From NCBI GenBank assembly GCA_001315925.1, contig BBBF01000010.1, positions 1 to 47,882 on the forward strand: a stretch of DNA of 47,882 nt, written 5' to 3'. Shown here in pieces: positions 17,764 through 26,959 of this stretch. The notes below the pieces were generated by a model. It ran no database searches. It saw only the letters and a list, made by a program, of their open reading frames with translations, and was not told the origin of the DNA. The number at the start of each line of letters is the position of its first letter. Position 1 is the first letter of the stretch. The position numbers and the translations under genes are program-made. The DNA is from Thermocladium modestius JCM 10088. GTDB lineage: Archaea; Thermoproteota; Thermoprotei; Thermoproteales; Thermocladiaceae.

Positions 17764-17774
17764 AGTTTTTAAAG
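17764..17774 (+). promoter_or_regulatory. TATA box of the permease gene
   Basis: agtttttaaag, centred 40 nt before the ATG at 17809, leaving a short leader of about 12 nt. Confidence 0.5.
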
Positions 17775-17808
17775 TGGATTTCTCCATGGCCCGTAATAGT
17801 CGTGTAAT

Positions 17809-19186
17809 ATGACTGGAACCACAAGGAGGAGCTACGGCGAGAGGGCCGCGTTGAAGAGGCAGTTATCGTTCATGGATGTCTACTTCGCCTCGATAGGAGG
17901 GCAATCGCCATTCCTAAGCATTCTAACCTATGGCACTGCCATGATAATATACGTTGGGATAATGGCTCCGCTGGCCGCGTTGTTGGGGGGGACGGTGCTT
18001 GTCCTATTCAATGGGTTGGTAGTGTACGAATTATCCAAGCAGATAACGAGGACGGGGGGGGTTATTACAAGTACGCGCACCTATTGTTGAGCCATAGGGT
18101 CGGAATAGAGACGGGCTTCCTCTATTTGTTCTACTCGATATTATATGGAGCCTCGTACGCATTCGGCGTCAGTTACCTCTCCGCTTGGTTATTCAATTGG
18201 GATCCCACCCTCACCATGATTGCCGTGCTAGCCTAACCGTGGTCTTGGCGGTCAGCGGCATCAAGCCATCCACCAAGTACGCCGTGGTGGCCGGCTCAAT
18301 AGAGATAGCGGTGCTGGTGACAATAGGCGTTGTGCTGCTTTACATGGCTGATTTCAAGTTGAGCAATCCATTCGTAGGGGGGGGAGTATCGCTGTCCAAC
18401 CTGGGTTTGGCGGTGATATATGCAGCCGCGATACCGACAGGCTACGGCGCTATCGCGCCCCCCCTTTCCGGCGAGGCTAAGAACCCTAAGTCAACCATTC
18501 CAAGGGCGGTCATAGCGGTGATATTGACCGGCGGCTTGCTGGCTGCTTTCGATGTGTATGCATTTGCCAATGCCGGCATGGTATTGTTCCACGACAACAT
18601 AAATCAAATAATATCAACGCCATCTCCCGTCCTCTACGTGCTTCGGCACTATATGGGCATTTACCTAGACCCAGTGTTGATATTCGCCATGCTAAGCGAC
18701 GGCGTGCTGGGCACCCTTGCCTTCTCGCTGGCAGCCTCGAGAACCATATATGCTATGTCCATTGATGGTCACTTGCCGCGGGCCTTATCCCAAGTCAATC
18801 CCAAGGGTAATCCCGTGCTCGCGGTATTGCTATCATCGATATCCATGTTGGCGCTATCGGTGTTGCTGTCCAATTACTTCCACGGTCCGTTAAGGGCCTT
18901 CCTGGTGCTGGGCGCGTTATCCACCATGGCCGGCATAGTTGTGCACTTGGTATCCAACATAGCTTTGATCAGGATAGGAATCGAGAAACGCATTAGGAAA
19001 TGGATAGCTATATCCACAATAGCGTCTGGAATAACGATATACTCAATAATATCCGCGTTCACGAAAATAAGCTCAGTTTACGTCGAGGTCTTCTTGTTAT
19101 GGCTCCTCTTCGCCTTCATATACGCAGAGGCCTACAGCATAGTCGGGTCTCAGCCCAAGCATAGATTCCCAGCAACGCTGGAATAA
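17809..19186 (+). CDS. APC-superfamily amino-acid permease (frame-broken)
   Basis: Membrane transporter with about 12 helices. The start RRSYGERAALKRQLSFMDVY leads into helix 1, FASIGGQSPFLSILTYGTAM, the unwound-helix region of APC carriers. Helices continue through LAALLGGTVLVLFNGLVVYE, FLYLFYSILYGASYAFGVSY, VIYAAAIPTGYGAIAPLSGE (helix 6 with the E-A-K-N-P motif after it), LIFAMLSDGVLGTLAFSLAA and LFAFIYAEAYSIV. Breaks at G7 18054-18060 and near 18233 (one lost base before TVVLAVSG); extra residues at G8 18378 and C7 18460. About 455 residues. Neighbours give no substrate. Confidence 0.87.
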
Positions 19187-19199
19187 CAATGAAATAGAA

Positions 19200-19345
19200 C
19201 GAGAAACCCCGCCCTTAATGCGGGAAGAGTTCGATTTTGATATTGATCAAATATTAAACCTGCTTGCAGGCTTCCTACCTGACCAGCCTCCGGATCGCTG
19301 CGGCAAGTGAACCGCCCCCGCTTTAAGGGGGGGATTTCCCTCCCC
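19200..19345. other. Two GC hairpins in a non-coding stretch, IS200/IS605-like remnant possible
   Basis: The 19187-19568 gap has no convincing gene. It holds cccgcccttaatgcggg (19208-19224), a short hairpin, and ccgctttaagggggg (19316-19330), a second one, with about 90 nt between. Hairpins of this form mark the ends of IS200/IS605 elements and TnpB guide RNAs in archaea; no TnpB frame survives. One or both may be plain terminators for the permease. A 29-codon frame at 19431-19519 has no support. Confidence 0.3.
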
Positions 19346-19539
19346 ATTATTGAGAGCCCCCCGCCTCCCCTTCTCAGTCGAGGATTTTCCTTCACTGATG
19401 CTCAGTTGAATTATTTATTAGTAGTTGATCATGGTTGAAGTAGTAGATGATTTTGTTCCTGGATTGCTTAATGTATATTTTCTTGCATATGGAGCTGGCC
19501 CTAGATTTTGCCTTTGCTAAAAATAAAATAAAAGAAAAC

Positions 19540-19549
19540 TTTATATTTG
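19540..19549 (+). promoter_or_regulatory. TATA box of the phosphoribosyltransferase gene
   Basis: ctttatattt centred 24 nt before ATG 19569, favouring that start over the TTG at 19560. Confidence 0.6.
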
Positions 19550-19568
19550 GTCGTCTAAGTTGGTCATA

Positions 19569-20147
19569 ATGGTAGAGCTCAAGGTAGTTTCTTGGAGCGA
19601 TGTGATGACCTATTTGCTTCGCATAGTTGAGGGGGGGATGGGAAGCGATGGATTTAGGCCCGACGTCGTGGTCGGAATAATGAGGGGGGGCGGCGTGATA
19701 GCTGCCCGATTGATCGGCGACTTGTTGGGGGGGGTGGATTCCATTTCATTGATGGAGATAAAGTTCTACAAGGGAATAGGAGAGCAGGGAGATGAGCCTC
19801 GAATAACGCAGCCATTAACTATTAACGTGAAGGGAAAGCGGGTCCTGGTCATAGACGACATAGCGGATAGCGGGAACACCATGAGGACGGCCATAGATTA
19901 CATAAAAGGCATGAATCCGCTTCAGGTAAAGACGGCCACCCTCCTGTTAAAGCCGTGGACTAAATTCAAGCCGGATTACTATGGTGGGGGGGAGACCACC
20001 ATGTGGATAGTGTTTCCCTGGGAGCTCGGCGAGACCATTAGGGAGCTCGGCAGCAACTCAATGCAGTTGGTGAGCAAAATGGACAGCGAGTTGGCCGGCA
20101 AGATAATGACCATTATGAAGATATTGAACGGTAATCAAGCAAATTAA
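19569..20147 (+). CDS. Phosphoribosyltransferase (purine type)
   Basis: Type I PRTase; the PRPP-binding motif RVLVIDDIADSGNTMRTAID is complete. Other signatures: VVVGIMRGG-VIAARLIGDLL (hood and first loop), SLMEIKFYKGIGEQ and LLLKPWTKFKPDYY, WIVFPWELGETIRE, as in archaeal hypoxanthine/xanthine-type PRTases (Gpt-like). The frame survives because each G7 has three extra bases, adding Gly at 19630, 19684, 19727 and 19987. About 190 residues. It probably salvages a purine base to its nucleotide; the exact base is not readable. Leaderless, single gene. Confidence 0.85.
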   Translation: MVELKVVSWSDVMTYLLRIVEGGMGSDGFRPDVVVGIMRGGGVIAARLIGDLLGGVDSISLMEIKFYKGIGEQGDEPRITQPLTINVKGKRVLVIDDIADSGNTMRTAIDYIKGMNPLQVKTATLLLKPWTKFKPDYYGGGETTMWIVFPWELGETIRELGSNSMQLVSKMDSELAGKIMTIMKILNGNQAN

Positions 20148-20179
20148 TTGGTATTTGTCCATTAACTGATCAAGGTAAT

Positions 20180-20189
20180 GCTTATTAAG
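20180..20189 (+). promoter_or_regulatory. TATA box of the aldehyde dehydrogenase gene
   Basis: gcttattaag centred 27 nt before the ATG at 20211. Confidence 0.5.
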
Positions 20190-20210
20190 TGGGGGGGTCA
20201 TTTGTCAACG

Positions 20211-21696
20211 ATGCAACGAATGAAACTACAACATTATATAGATGGCGAGTTCCGCAATCCAACCAACGAGGAGTTCAGCGTTAAGGCGTCCCCCATGGAT
20301 GGCTCGGCCATAGCGGATGTGCCGAGGGGGGGGACCAGGATGATGCTCGGGCAGCCATTGATGCTGCGTACGACGCGGTCAAGCAGTGGTCGAGGCTAAC
20401 CTCAATCAAGCGGTCGGACTATATATACAAGATGTATGAGGTGGCGAAGTCGATGGAGGAGGACCTCATAAATACATTGATTGTAGAGGGCGGCGGCGTT
20501 TACAAGAAGGCATGGGGGGGCGAGGTGGTGTTCACGGAGAGGCTGATGCGCAACGCGGCGGAGCTAGCTAGGCATTATGAGGGTGAGGTGTTGAGCTCCG
20601 ACAGCGAGGCCACGATCTCCATGGTGTTCAAGAAGCCCAAGGGGGTCGTCGGAATAATAACTCCCTGGAATTACCCTCTATCCATCTCCATGAAGAAGGT
20701 GATCCACGCCATTGCGATAGGCAATACCGTGGTGCTGAAGACGGCCAGCGACACGCCCATAACAGGGTATAAGATAGCGGAGATAGCCCACAAGGCTGGG
20801 CTTCCGAAGGGCGTCTTGAACGTGGTGTTCGGCTCGGGCGGCGTGGTTGGCGACGAGATAGTTACAAGCAAGAAGATTAACCACCTCACCTTCACCGGAG
20901 AAACGGGGGGGACGGGGGGGAGGCAGATAGCTGAGAAGGCCGGGCGCGGGTTGAAGACCGTCACGCTGGAGCTGGGCGGCTCTGATCCATTGATAGTTCT
21001 AGACGACGCCGATCCCGACTACGCGGCTAGACTAGCGGTGTTCGCAGCTTTCTTCCACCAGGGACAAATATGCACGTCATCCAAGAGAATAATAGTGCAT
21101 AAGGGCATATACGATAGATTCGCGCCGCGATTCATAGAGTACGTGAGGAGGATCAGGATGGGGGGGGATCCCAGGGCGGACAGGAATATAGACTTCGGCC
21201 CCCTCATTAATAAATCCCAAGTGGAGTCAATGAAGGGGGGGTTCCTGGAAGACGCGGTGAGCCGCGGCGCCAAGGTGGAGACTGGGGGGGGAGGGGGGGT
21301 AAATGGGAATTACTTCGAACCCACCGTTCTGAGCGGCGTTGACGAGAACGCCAAGGTCCTCCGCGAGGAGGTGTTCGGCCCAATCAGGCCCCTCATAGTG
21401 GTCGAGAACGACGAGGAGGCCATAGAGGTTGCCAACAAGACGGAGTACGGGCTATCCGGCGCGGTGATCACCAACAACATAAATAGGGCAATGAATATAG
21501 CGGAGGCCGTGGAGTCCGGCATGTTCCATATAAACGACGTGACGTTCCTGGAGGAGTCCCACGTGCCTTTCGGCGGCATAAAGGCGAGCGGCATAGGGAG
21601 GGAGGGGGGGGTAAGTACTCCTTCCATGAATCAACGTATGATAGGTGGACCACCATAACCCTGAGGCAGAGGAAGTTCCCCATACCATCCATGTAA
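20211..21696 (+). CDS. NAD(P)-dependent aldehyde dehydrogenase
   Basis: ALDH superfamily, oxidising an aldehyde to the acid. MQRMKLQHYIDGEFRNPTNE is the usual N-terminus. Key sites: PWNYPLSISMKKVIHAIAIG (cofactor cleft), FTGETG-TG (Rossmann loop), TLELGGSDPLIVLDDAD with the general-base Glu, and HQGQICTSSKRIIVHK with the nucleophile Cys. C-terminal EEVFGPIRPLIVVENDEEAI and VPFGGIKASGIGREGG. Breaks at G7 20324-20330 (gives DARAAIDAAYDAVKQWSRL) and G8 21604-21611 (gives YSFHESTYDRWTTITLRQRK), ending at TAA 21694-21696. Several +3 glycines (20515, 20905, 20914, 21161, 21236, 21285, 21293). About 480 residues. Substrate (succinate semialdehyde, lactaldehyde, glyceraldehyde) not resolved. Confidence 0.9.
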
Positions 21697-21728
21697 CCAA
21701 GAAATGGATCTTCTTCGCCTCGTTTTAC

Positions 21729-22429
21729 TTACACGCTGACCTCCCGCTCTCCGCTGGCCAACTCGACTTTGACCAACCGCCCTCCCAGGTACTTCTCGTA
21801 CAGCAACCCCCCCACCTCCGCTGCCGCCTTTATGAGCAGGTCCCCCCCGCTTATTCCAGGCACGCCGGCGCTTATTATCAGTATGTTCCTCGTGCTTGCC
21901 TCAACCATGGTTAACTCGGAGTCCCTGTATGGGTATACGTGGAGGATTGTGCCATCGCTGGCCGCCAGCACTATTTGATTGCTGGTCAGGGTTCTCCTGG
22001 GGGAGCCTATGGGTATGAATACCTCCCCCCCCTCCGCTGCGTACCTAAGGGTTAACTTGTCGGCCTTTATCTTATCCATGTCGTAAAGCCCTATGGGGAC
22101 TTTGTGCTTAATGCTGATGATGTTCCCTATGTCCACGGCTGTTGATGGTTGGTATCTTCCCATTATTGAGGATGCGGCGAATCAATGCTTCCTGGGCCGG
22201 CCTCTGCTTGGTGGGGGTCTATCTTTAGGACTCTCCAATAGAAGTCCCTATAGGAGCGTATCACTGGGTCGGCCAGCAAGTCCTTTGTTGAGCCGTTGAT
22301 CTCCGCCGCCGCTTGCTCCCACTCCAGCCTCAAATCCACGCTGGCCTTATTGTTCAACTCCATTGCCGAGGCGACCCCCCCAAGCTGAATGCCCATGCGG
22401 GCCAACTCATCGGCGATGCTCACTCTCAT
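21729..22429 (-). CDS. B3/4 (tRNA-synthetase-beta-like) domain protein
   Basis: Stand-alone B3/B4 domain as in phenylalanyl-tRNA synthetase beta. ATG at 22427-22429 (MRVSIADELARMGIQLG), 26 nt after a TATA box (catttatattc on this strand). Motifs: SVDLRLEWEQAAAEINGSTK, PVIRSYRDFYWRVLKIDPTK, VDIGNIISIKHKVPIGLYDM with the N-x-S/I-x-K pattern, LTLRYAAEGEVFIPIGSP, and LTMVEASTRNILIISAGVPG. Break near 22210 (a lost base in the G5 stretch) and C7 near 22374. About 230 residues. Free-standing members may edit mischarged tRNA or bind tRNA; role unproven. Convergent with the ALDH gene. Confidence 0.78.
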
Positions 22430-22564
22430 AACTGACCACTCACGGCATTGAATATAAATGTTTAATTTAATAGGGAAACTTCTCGGCGTTTCCATGACGC
22501 GTATGGGCCGCGGTCGGCATTTGGCTGCACAATGTTTTTAAACGGTGGGAAGGACGTTGATGGC

Positions 22565-22777
22565 ATGGTTATGATTTGCAAGCTTTGCGGAAAGAACATG
22601 AACTCTGTGGATGAATACGTGAGGCACGTAATGATGGAGTGCAAGCAAGTTCCGAGGACCAGGAAGTGCCCGGTATGCGGCAGGAGGTTCAACACAATCC
22701 ATAAGTTCAAGGTTCACCTAATGAATGAAGCGTTGATAGATGTCCGCCACGGCAGCATGTTGGTTCAATTGCAGTAA
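22565..22777 (+). CDS. Small two-finger C2H2/C2HC zinc protein
   Basis: ATG at 22565 (MVMICKLCGKNMNSVDEYVR) lies about 27 nt after gtttttaaacgg (22534-22545), so it is leaderless; the ATG at 22532 lies in the TATA box itself. Finger 1: C-x2-C, 12 residues, H-x4-C (CKLCGKNMNSVDEYVRH...C). Finger 2: CPVCGRRFNTIHKFKVH with a later His. 70 residues. Small crenarchaeal proteins of this type are proposed nucleic-acid binders and are also common in viruses. No frame damage. The 22778-23002 gap after it shows nothing recognisable. Confidence 0.7.
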   Translation: MVMICKLCGKNMNSVDEYVRHVMMECKQVPRTRKCPVCGRRFNTIHKFKVHLMNEALIDVRHGSMLVQLQ

Positions 22778-23002
22778 TGCAATGCGCTACCTGCGTCGAG
22801 TTCAGCCCCCCCAGTCTTTGCCGGGATACCCTTCAGGAGCCGCGGTCATCGCTGGATTAAGCGTTTCCCCCCCGCTCATATCTGCAGCTCAGCGGCCGGC
22901 GTGATCGCTTGACGGGGACCGGCTGCGTCGTGAAGCCAATGGATGAGCTTAAGTCGTTTCACGGCGAAAAAGCGATATTTACCATAACGCGTATTCTCAT
23001 TT

Positions 23003-24539
23003 ATGCCTGAAATAGATTCCTTGGTTGAGAAGAAGGCCTCTCAAGTAGATGCCACCGGAACCATCATAACCGCGATTAGATTGCTTAACAGGGGGGGAGC
23101 GGTGCGGTGGGCGCTCAGGGCGTTGACTAGGGAGGTGGAACTGAATGGGGGGGAGAGGAAGCCCCTCATGGAGTGGGTGCTGGCTAGGTACGCGGGGGGG
23201 AGAAGCAGTGCCCAATCGTGGCCCACATGATAGCTCCATTCTTTGAGGCGGGAATGAAGTTGGCCACGGCGTACCTTCACTCTGATGATGAGGCAGTAAA
23301 GAAGATGCTGGGCGATCCGGCCGTGAGGAGAGGGCTCGTCACCACGCTGAGGGGGGGAATCGCGCTCTTCGGAGTGACCACTCCCCCCCAGAAACTGCCG
23401 GCTCCCTTCTTCATTGTCTGGAACTTCACGAACTCCTGCAACCTGAGGTGCATTCACTGCTACCAAAACGCGGGCCGCCCGCTCCCAAACGAGTTGAGCC
23501 TAGACGAGAAGCTGAGGGTAGTAAAGGAATTGGACGAGGCTGGGGGGGTGCCCGCCATAGCCCTATCAGGCGGGGGGGAGCCCACGGTGCACAGAGACTT
23601 CTGGCCCGTGCTGGCCGAGATAGCTAGGAGAGGGTTCTATCCAGCAATCGCCACGAACGGCTTGACGCTCTCCAATATGGAGTTCGCCGAGAAGGCCCGA
23701 AGGGCAGGCTTGAGGTACGTGGAGATCAGCATAGACGCGGCTGATCCGCGGGTCCACGATAAGTTCAGGGGGGGGTTAACGGCGCGTGGTCTAAGGCGGT
23801 TAACGGGTTGAGGAACGCCGTCAAGTTGGGCTTCAGCACGGCTTTGGCGTTCACCGTCACCAAGGTTAACCTGGACGAGGTGGATAAGGTGATAGAGTTG
23901 GCCCAGGAGATAGGGGGGGTTTCCAAGGTGATCTTCTTCAACTTCGTGCCGGTGGGAAGGGGGGGGCGCGAGAACCTAGAGATAGACCTCTCCCCCCCGG
24001 AGGAGCGGGAGGAGTTCCTCAGGCACATTTATGGGGGGGAAATGAAGAGGACTAAGATGGAGATAATAAGCACGGCGCCGCAGTACGGCAGGGTAGTCAA
24101 TCAACTCAGCGCGGGCAGCGATGTCTCCCCAACTCACTTCGTGGTGGCCAGCGACCCCATAACCAAGGAGTTGACTGAGTTCATCGGCGGATGCGGCGCG
24201 GGCAGGGTCTACGCCGCTATAGAGCCGGAGGGCACGCTCACGCCATGCGTCTTCCTGCCCCACCCCGTGGGCAATTTGAGGTCAAAGTCTTTCTGGGACA
24301 TATGGATGGATCCATTCATGGAGAACTTCAGGAACCGCGACTTGCTTAAGGGGGGGTTCTGCGGCCAATGCCCCTATAAGCTGATATGCGGAGGATGCAG
24401 GGCTAGGGCGTATAATTACTTCGGGGGGACGTCCTGGCCCCCCCGGACCCGGGCTGCATCTATAACTCATCGGATTGGCGTAAATTGATGGGAGACGTAT
24501 CCAAGATAAAGGTGAAGGCCCCCCATGGCCATCAAGTGA
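23003..24539 (+). CDS. Radical SAM protein with SPASM-like C-terminus
   Basis: An N-terminal helical domain of about 130 residues (LVEKKASQVDATGTIITAIR, HMIAPFFEAGMKLATAYLHS) precedes the radical SAM core with FIVWNFTNSCNLRCIHCYQN (CxxxCxxC), then the GGEP motif (ALSGG-EPTVHRDF), ATNGLTLSN and VEISIDAADPRVHDKFRG. The C-terminal Cys cluster CGQCPYKLICGGCRARAYNY plus a later Cys suits a SPASM or twitch auxiliary cluster; another Cys pair lies in CGAGRVY and TLTPCVFLPH. Breaks at G8 23195, G7 23770, G6 24432 and C6 24529; ends at TGA 24537-24539, 6 bp before the next gene. Members modify peptides, hemes or cofactors; substrate unknown. Confidence 0.82.
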
Positions 24540-24545
24540 TCAACT

Positions 24546-25979
24546 ATGAAGGTCCTTCTCGCCGTCCCGCCCGGCATAGAGAAGCTGGAGCTGTATAAGG
24601 TGCTGGGCCTAAGAGCGCCCCCCCCGCTTGGCCTGGCCTGGATAGCCGCAGTGCTGGAGCAGGGAGGGCACGACGTCAAGATAGTTGACTCGCCCACGCT
24701 TGGCCTGGATATGGCCTCGTTCATGAACGAGGTGAAGACATGGCATCCCGACGTGGTCGGTCTCACCGCCATGACGCCCACCATATATAAGGCGTATGAT
24801 GCGGTGAAGGCCATTAAGGAATACGATGCTGACTTGCCCGTAATAATGGGAGGGCCCCCACTCCACGTTCATGTACGAGGAATCCCTGGGAAGCGGCGTC
24901 GACGTGGTGGTTAGGGGGGGGAGGGCGAGTTAACGACTCTGGAGTTGATCAACGCCATCGAGAGGAACGGGCTTGATCCAGCCGCTCTCAAGAAGGTGGA
25001 GGGGATAGCCTTCATGGATGGCGGCAAGCCGGTGATGACCAGGGATAGGCCCATAGTGAGGAACCTGGATGACCTGCCCCCCCCGCCGGCCCGTCACCTG
25101 CTTCCCATGGATAGGTATACCTTATTCGGCAAGCCCATCAGGATAATACACGCCATGGCCAGCCGCGGTTGCCCCCCCTACGGCTGCTCCTTCTGCTCTA
25201 CATCGTATTTTTGGGGGAGAATGATTAGGTATAGATCCGCCAAGAACGTCGTGGACGAATTGGAGGATGCCATGGCAGGTATAAAACCAACGTGATTGCA
25301 TTCACGGATGATGAGTTCACGCTCGGCAGGAAATTCGTGAACGAGTTCTTGAGGGAGATAGACGAGCGGGGGCCTCGACATATCGTTCTCATGCGGTTCT
25401 AGGGTCGACACCATAGATAAGGAAATGATGCTGGCACTACAGAGGCGCGGCTGCTCGGCCTCTACTTCGGGGGGGTGGAGTCGGGGGGAGCAGGAATCCA
25501 TAAACAGAATAGGGAAGAGGATAACGCTGGATAGAGCAGTGAAGGTGTTTCAGTGGGCCAAGGAGGTAAAGATAAGCCATGTCGGGTCATTCGTTGTTGG
25601 ATTTCCCTGGGAGACCGTGGATGATATGAAGAACACGGTCAAGTTCGCCATTAAGCTCAAGCCAACCTATGCTCAATTCACCGTGGCCACTCCATACCCC
25701 GGAACCCCGCTTTACGCCGAGGCGGAGGGCGAGGGCTTGATAGAGGACAGGAATTGGGAGCACTACACCACGCTAACGGCGGTGATGAGGGGGTACAGGT
25801 TCACCAAGGAGCAGGCGCAGAAGGCGCTTCAGTGGGCCTACATAAGGTACTACGCCAGGCTAGGCTTCCTGCTGAGCGAGATGCTGCATGGAAGGTTAAG
25901 CACCATAGTTACGGCTATAAGGAACGCCCTAGTTCCCTGGTTCAACGAGCAACTGCTTCACAGGGAACCTCCTCAATAG
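24546..25979 (+). CDS. B12-binding-domain radical SAM protein
   Basis: Starts MKVLLAVPPGIEKLELYKVL 6 bp after the previous gene, so co-translated. N-terminal Rossmann-like cobalamin domain (PPLGLAWIAAVLEQGGHDVK, WHPDVVGLTAMTPTIYKAYD) without the DxHxxG motif, then the radical SAM core with ASRGCPYGCSFCSTSYFWGR (CxxxCxxC with +3 Pro), VIAFTDDEFTLGRKFVNEFL, FVVGFPWETVDDMKNTVKFA and PYPGTPLYAEAEGEGLIEDR. C-terminal helices to 25979. About 470 residues. Breaks at C5 24855, G6-7 24915, 25278, G5 25369 and G7 25469. Class B-type methylases, GDGT ring synthases and other lipid-modifying enzymes have this layout, so lipid or cofactor methylation or cyclisation is possible but not shown. Confidence 0.82.
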
Positions 25980-26643
25980 CTTATCTGCCTCAAGGCATTG
26001 AGCTCCTCCTGGCTGGGAGCAATGCATTGCTGAGGGATTCCACCGTGATGGGCACCCCCACCTGGATATAAGGCCAACCAGCAGCCTCACGTTATCGTTG
26101 AACTCCCCCCTCTCCACGTAGTCGTGGACAAACGATAAAAGCCCCCCCCACCACTCCCTCCACTCCAACCATCTTGGCCAGCCACACCAATGCATCGGGG
26201 ACGTTCAGCGACGCCTCGTTTCTCTCGCTCAGCTTGATTACCAAGTACATGAACGCCAAGTTGACGTTATTAACCAGCTCGCAGTCCACCCTACTGCAAT
26301 CACTCCTATTTACGATCACGCCGTTATGCACGTATATGCTTCCCCTCTCAAAGCTGAACCTCAGCGACGCCGTGATTCCCCCCCCATGGCTGAATATCTC
26401 GACCTCCCCGCCCAGCTTTGTGGATAGTCTCCTCAATCTTCTGAGCAATCTATACACGTCCTCCCTCTCGCAATTCCTAGCCAGGAACGGCGTGGTGGCC
26501 ATGAGGGGCAGATCTATGCAACTCAAGTTGAATGAGTTGCACGTGATCACCCGCCTGTACAGCATGAAAAGGATCAAGTGGAGGGTATCCATCTCCCTTA
26601 TTGGACAGCCATCGCTGGTCGGCGGGGGGGACTTGAAATCCAC
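25973..26643 (-). CDS. Hypothetical protein, convergent with the radical SAM pair
   Basis: ATG 26641-26643 about 30 nt after a TATA box (gtttataatcc on this strand). The protein of about 220 residues has DTLHLILFMLYRRVITCNSF, an Arg-rich helix (REDVYRLLRRLRRLSTKLGG), beta pieces (EVEIFSHGG, SIYVHNGVIVNRSDCS) and EASLNVPDALVWLAKMVGVE. Corrected at C7 26139-26145, C6 26105-26110 and C5 26054-26058, it ends FNDNVRLLVGLISRWGAHHG and QEELNALRQISY, TGA 25973-25975, so its tail overlaps the radical SAM stop by 7 bp. No family recognised. Confidence 0.6.
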
Positions 26644-26766
26644 TTATTGATTGAGCCGTGAAATGGATTATAAACATTACCCCCCCTTATGACGGCACGG
26701 CGTCTGTGCCCCCCCAAGTAATTGCCGTAAACCGTAAAAACGGGCTTAGCTGGGGGGGGTCCATGA

Positions 26767-26909
26767 GCCCCGGTAGCTCAGCCTGGTGGAGCGCTCGACC
26801 CTGCTCTGAAGCGGAGGGGGGGGCGAACCTTGTAAGTTCCCATCAAGGGAGCGAGAGGTCCCGGGTGGCGGGGATCCGCCCGGGAATTCAAATCCCGGCC
26901 GGGGCTCCA
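26767..26909 (+). tRNA. tRNA-Thr (TGT) with three introns
   Basis: Acceptor GCCCCGG (26767-26773) pairs with CCGGGGC (26899-26905), followed by T and encoded CCA. D arm GCTC-AGCCTGGTG-GAGC ends at 26793. The anticodon stem-loop CGAAC-CTTGTAA-GTTC is 26824-26839 with anticodon TGT at 26831-26833. Then G at 26855, variable loop AGGTC 26856-26860, CCGGG 26861-26865, and TTCAAATCCCGG from 26887. Inferred introns: 26794-26823 (before the anticodon stem), 26840-26854 (anticodon-stem 3' strand) and 26866-26886 (between T stem and T loop, 53/54). Spliced length 77 nt with CCA. Boundaries can slip by a base or two; intron 1 ends in a G8 of doubtful length. Confidence 0.85.
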
Positions 26910-26959
26910 AACATTCACGCTTGGGAATGCTTTTTAACTTGCTGATGAGTTGGACAGGT

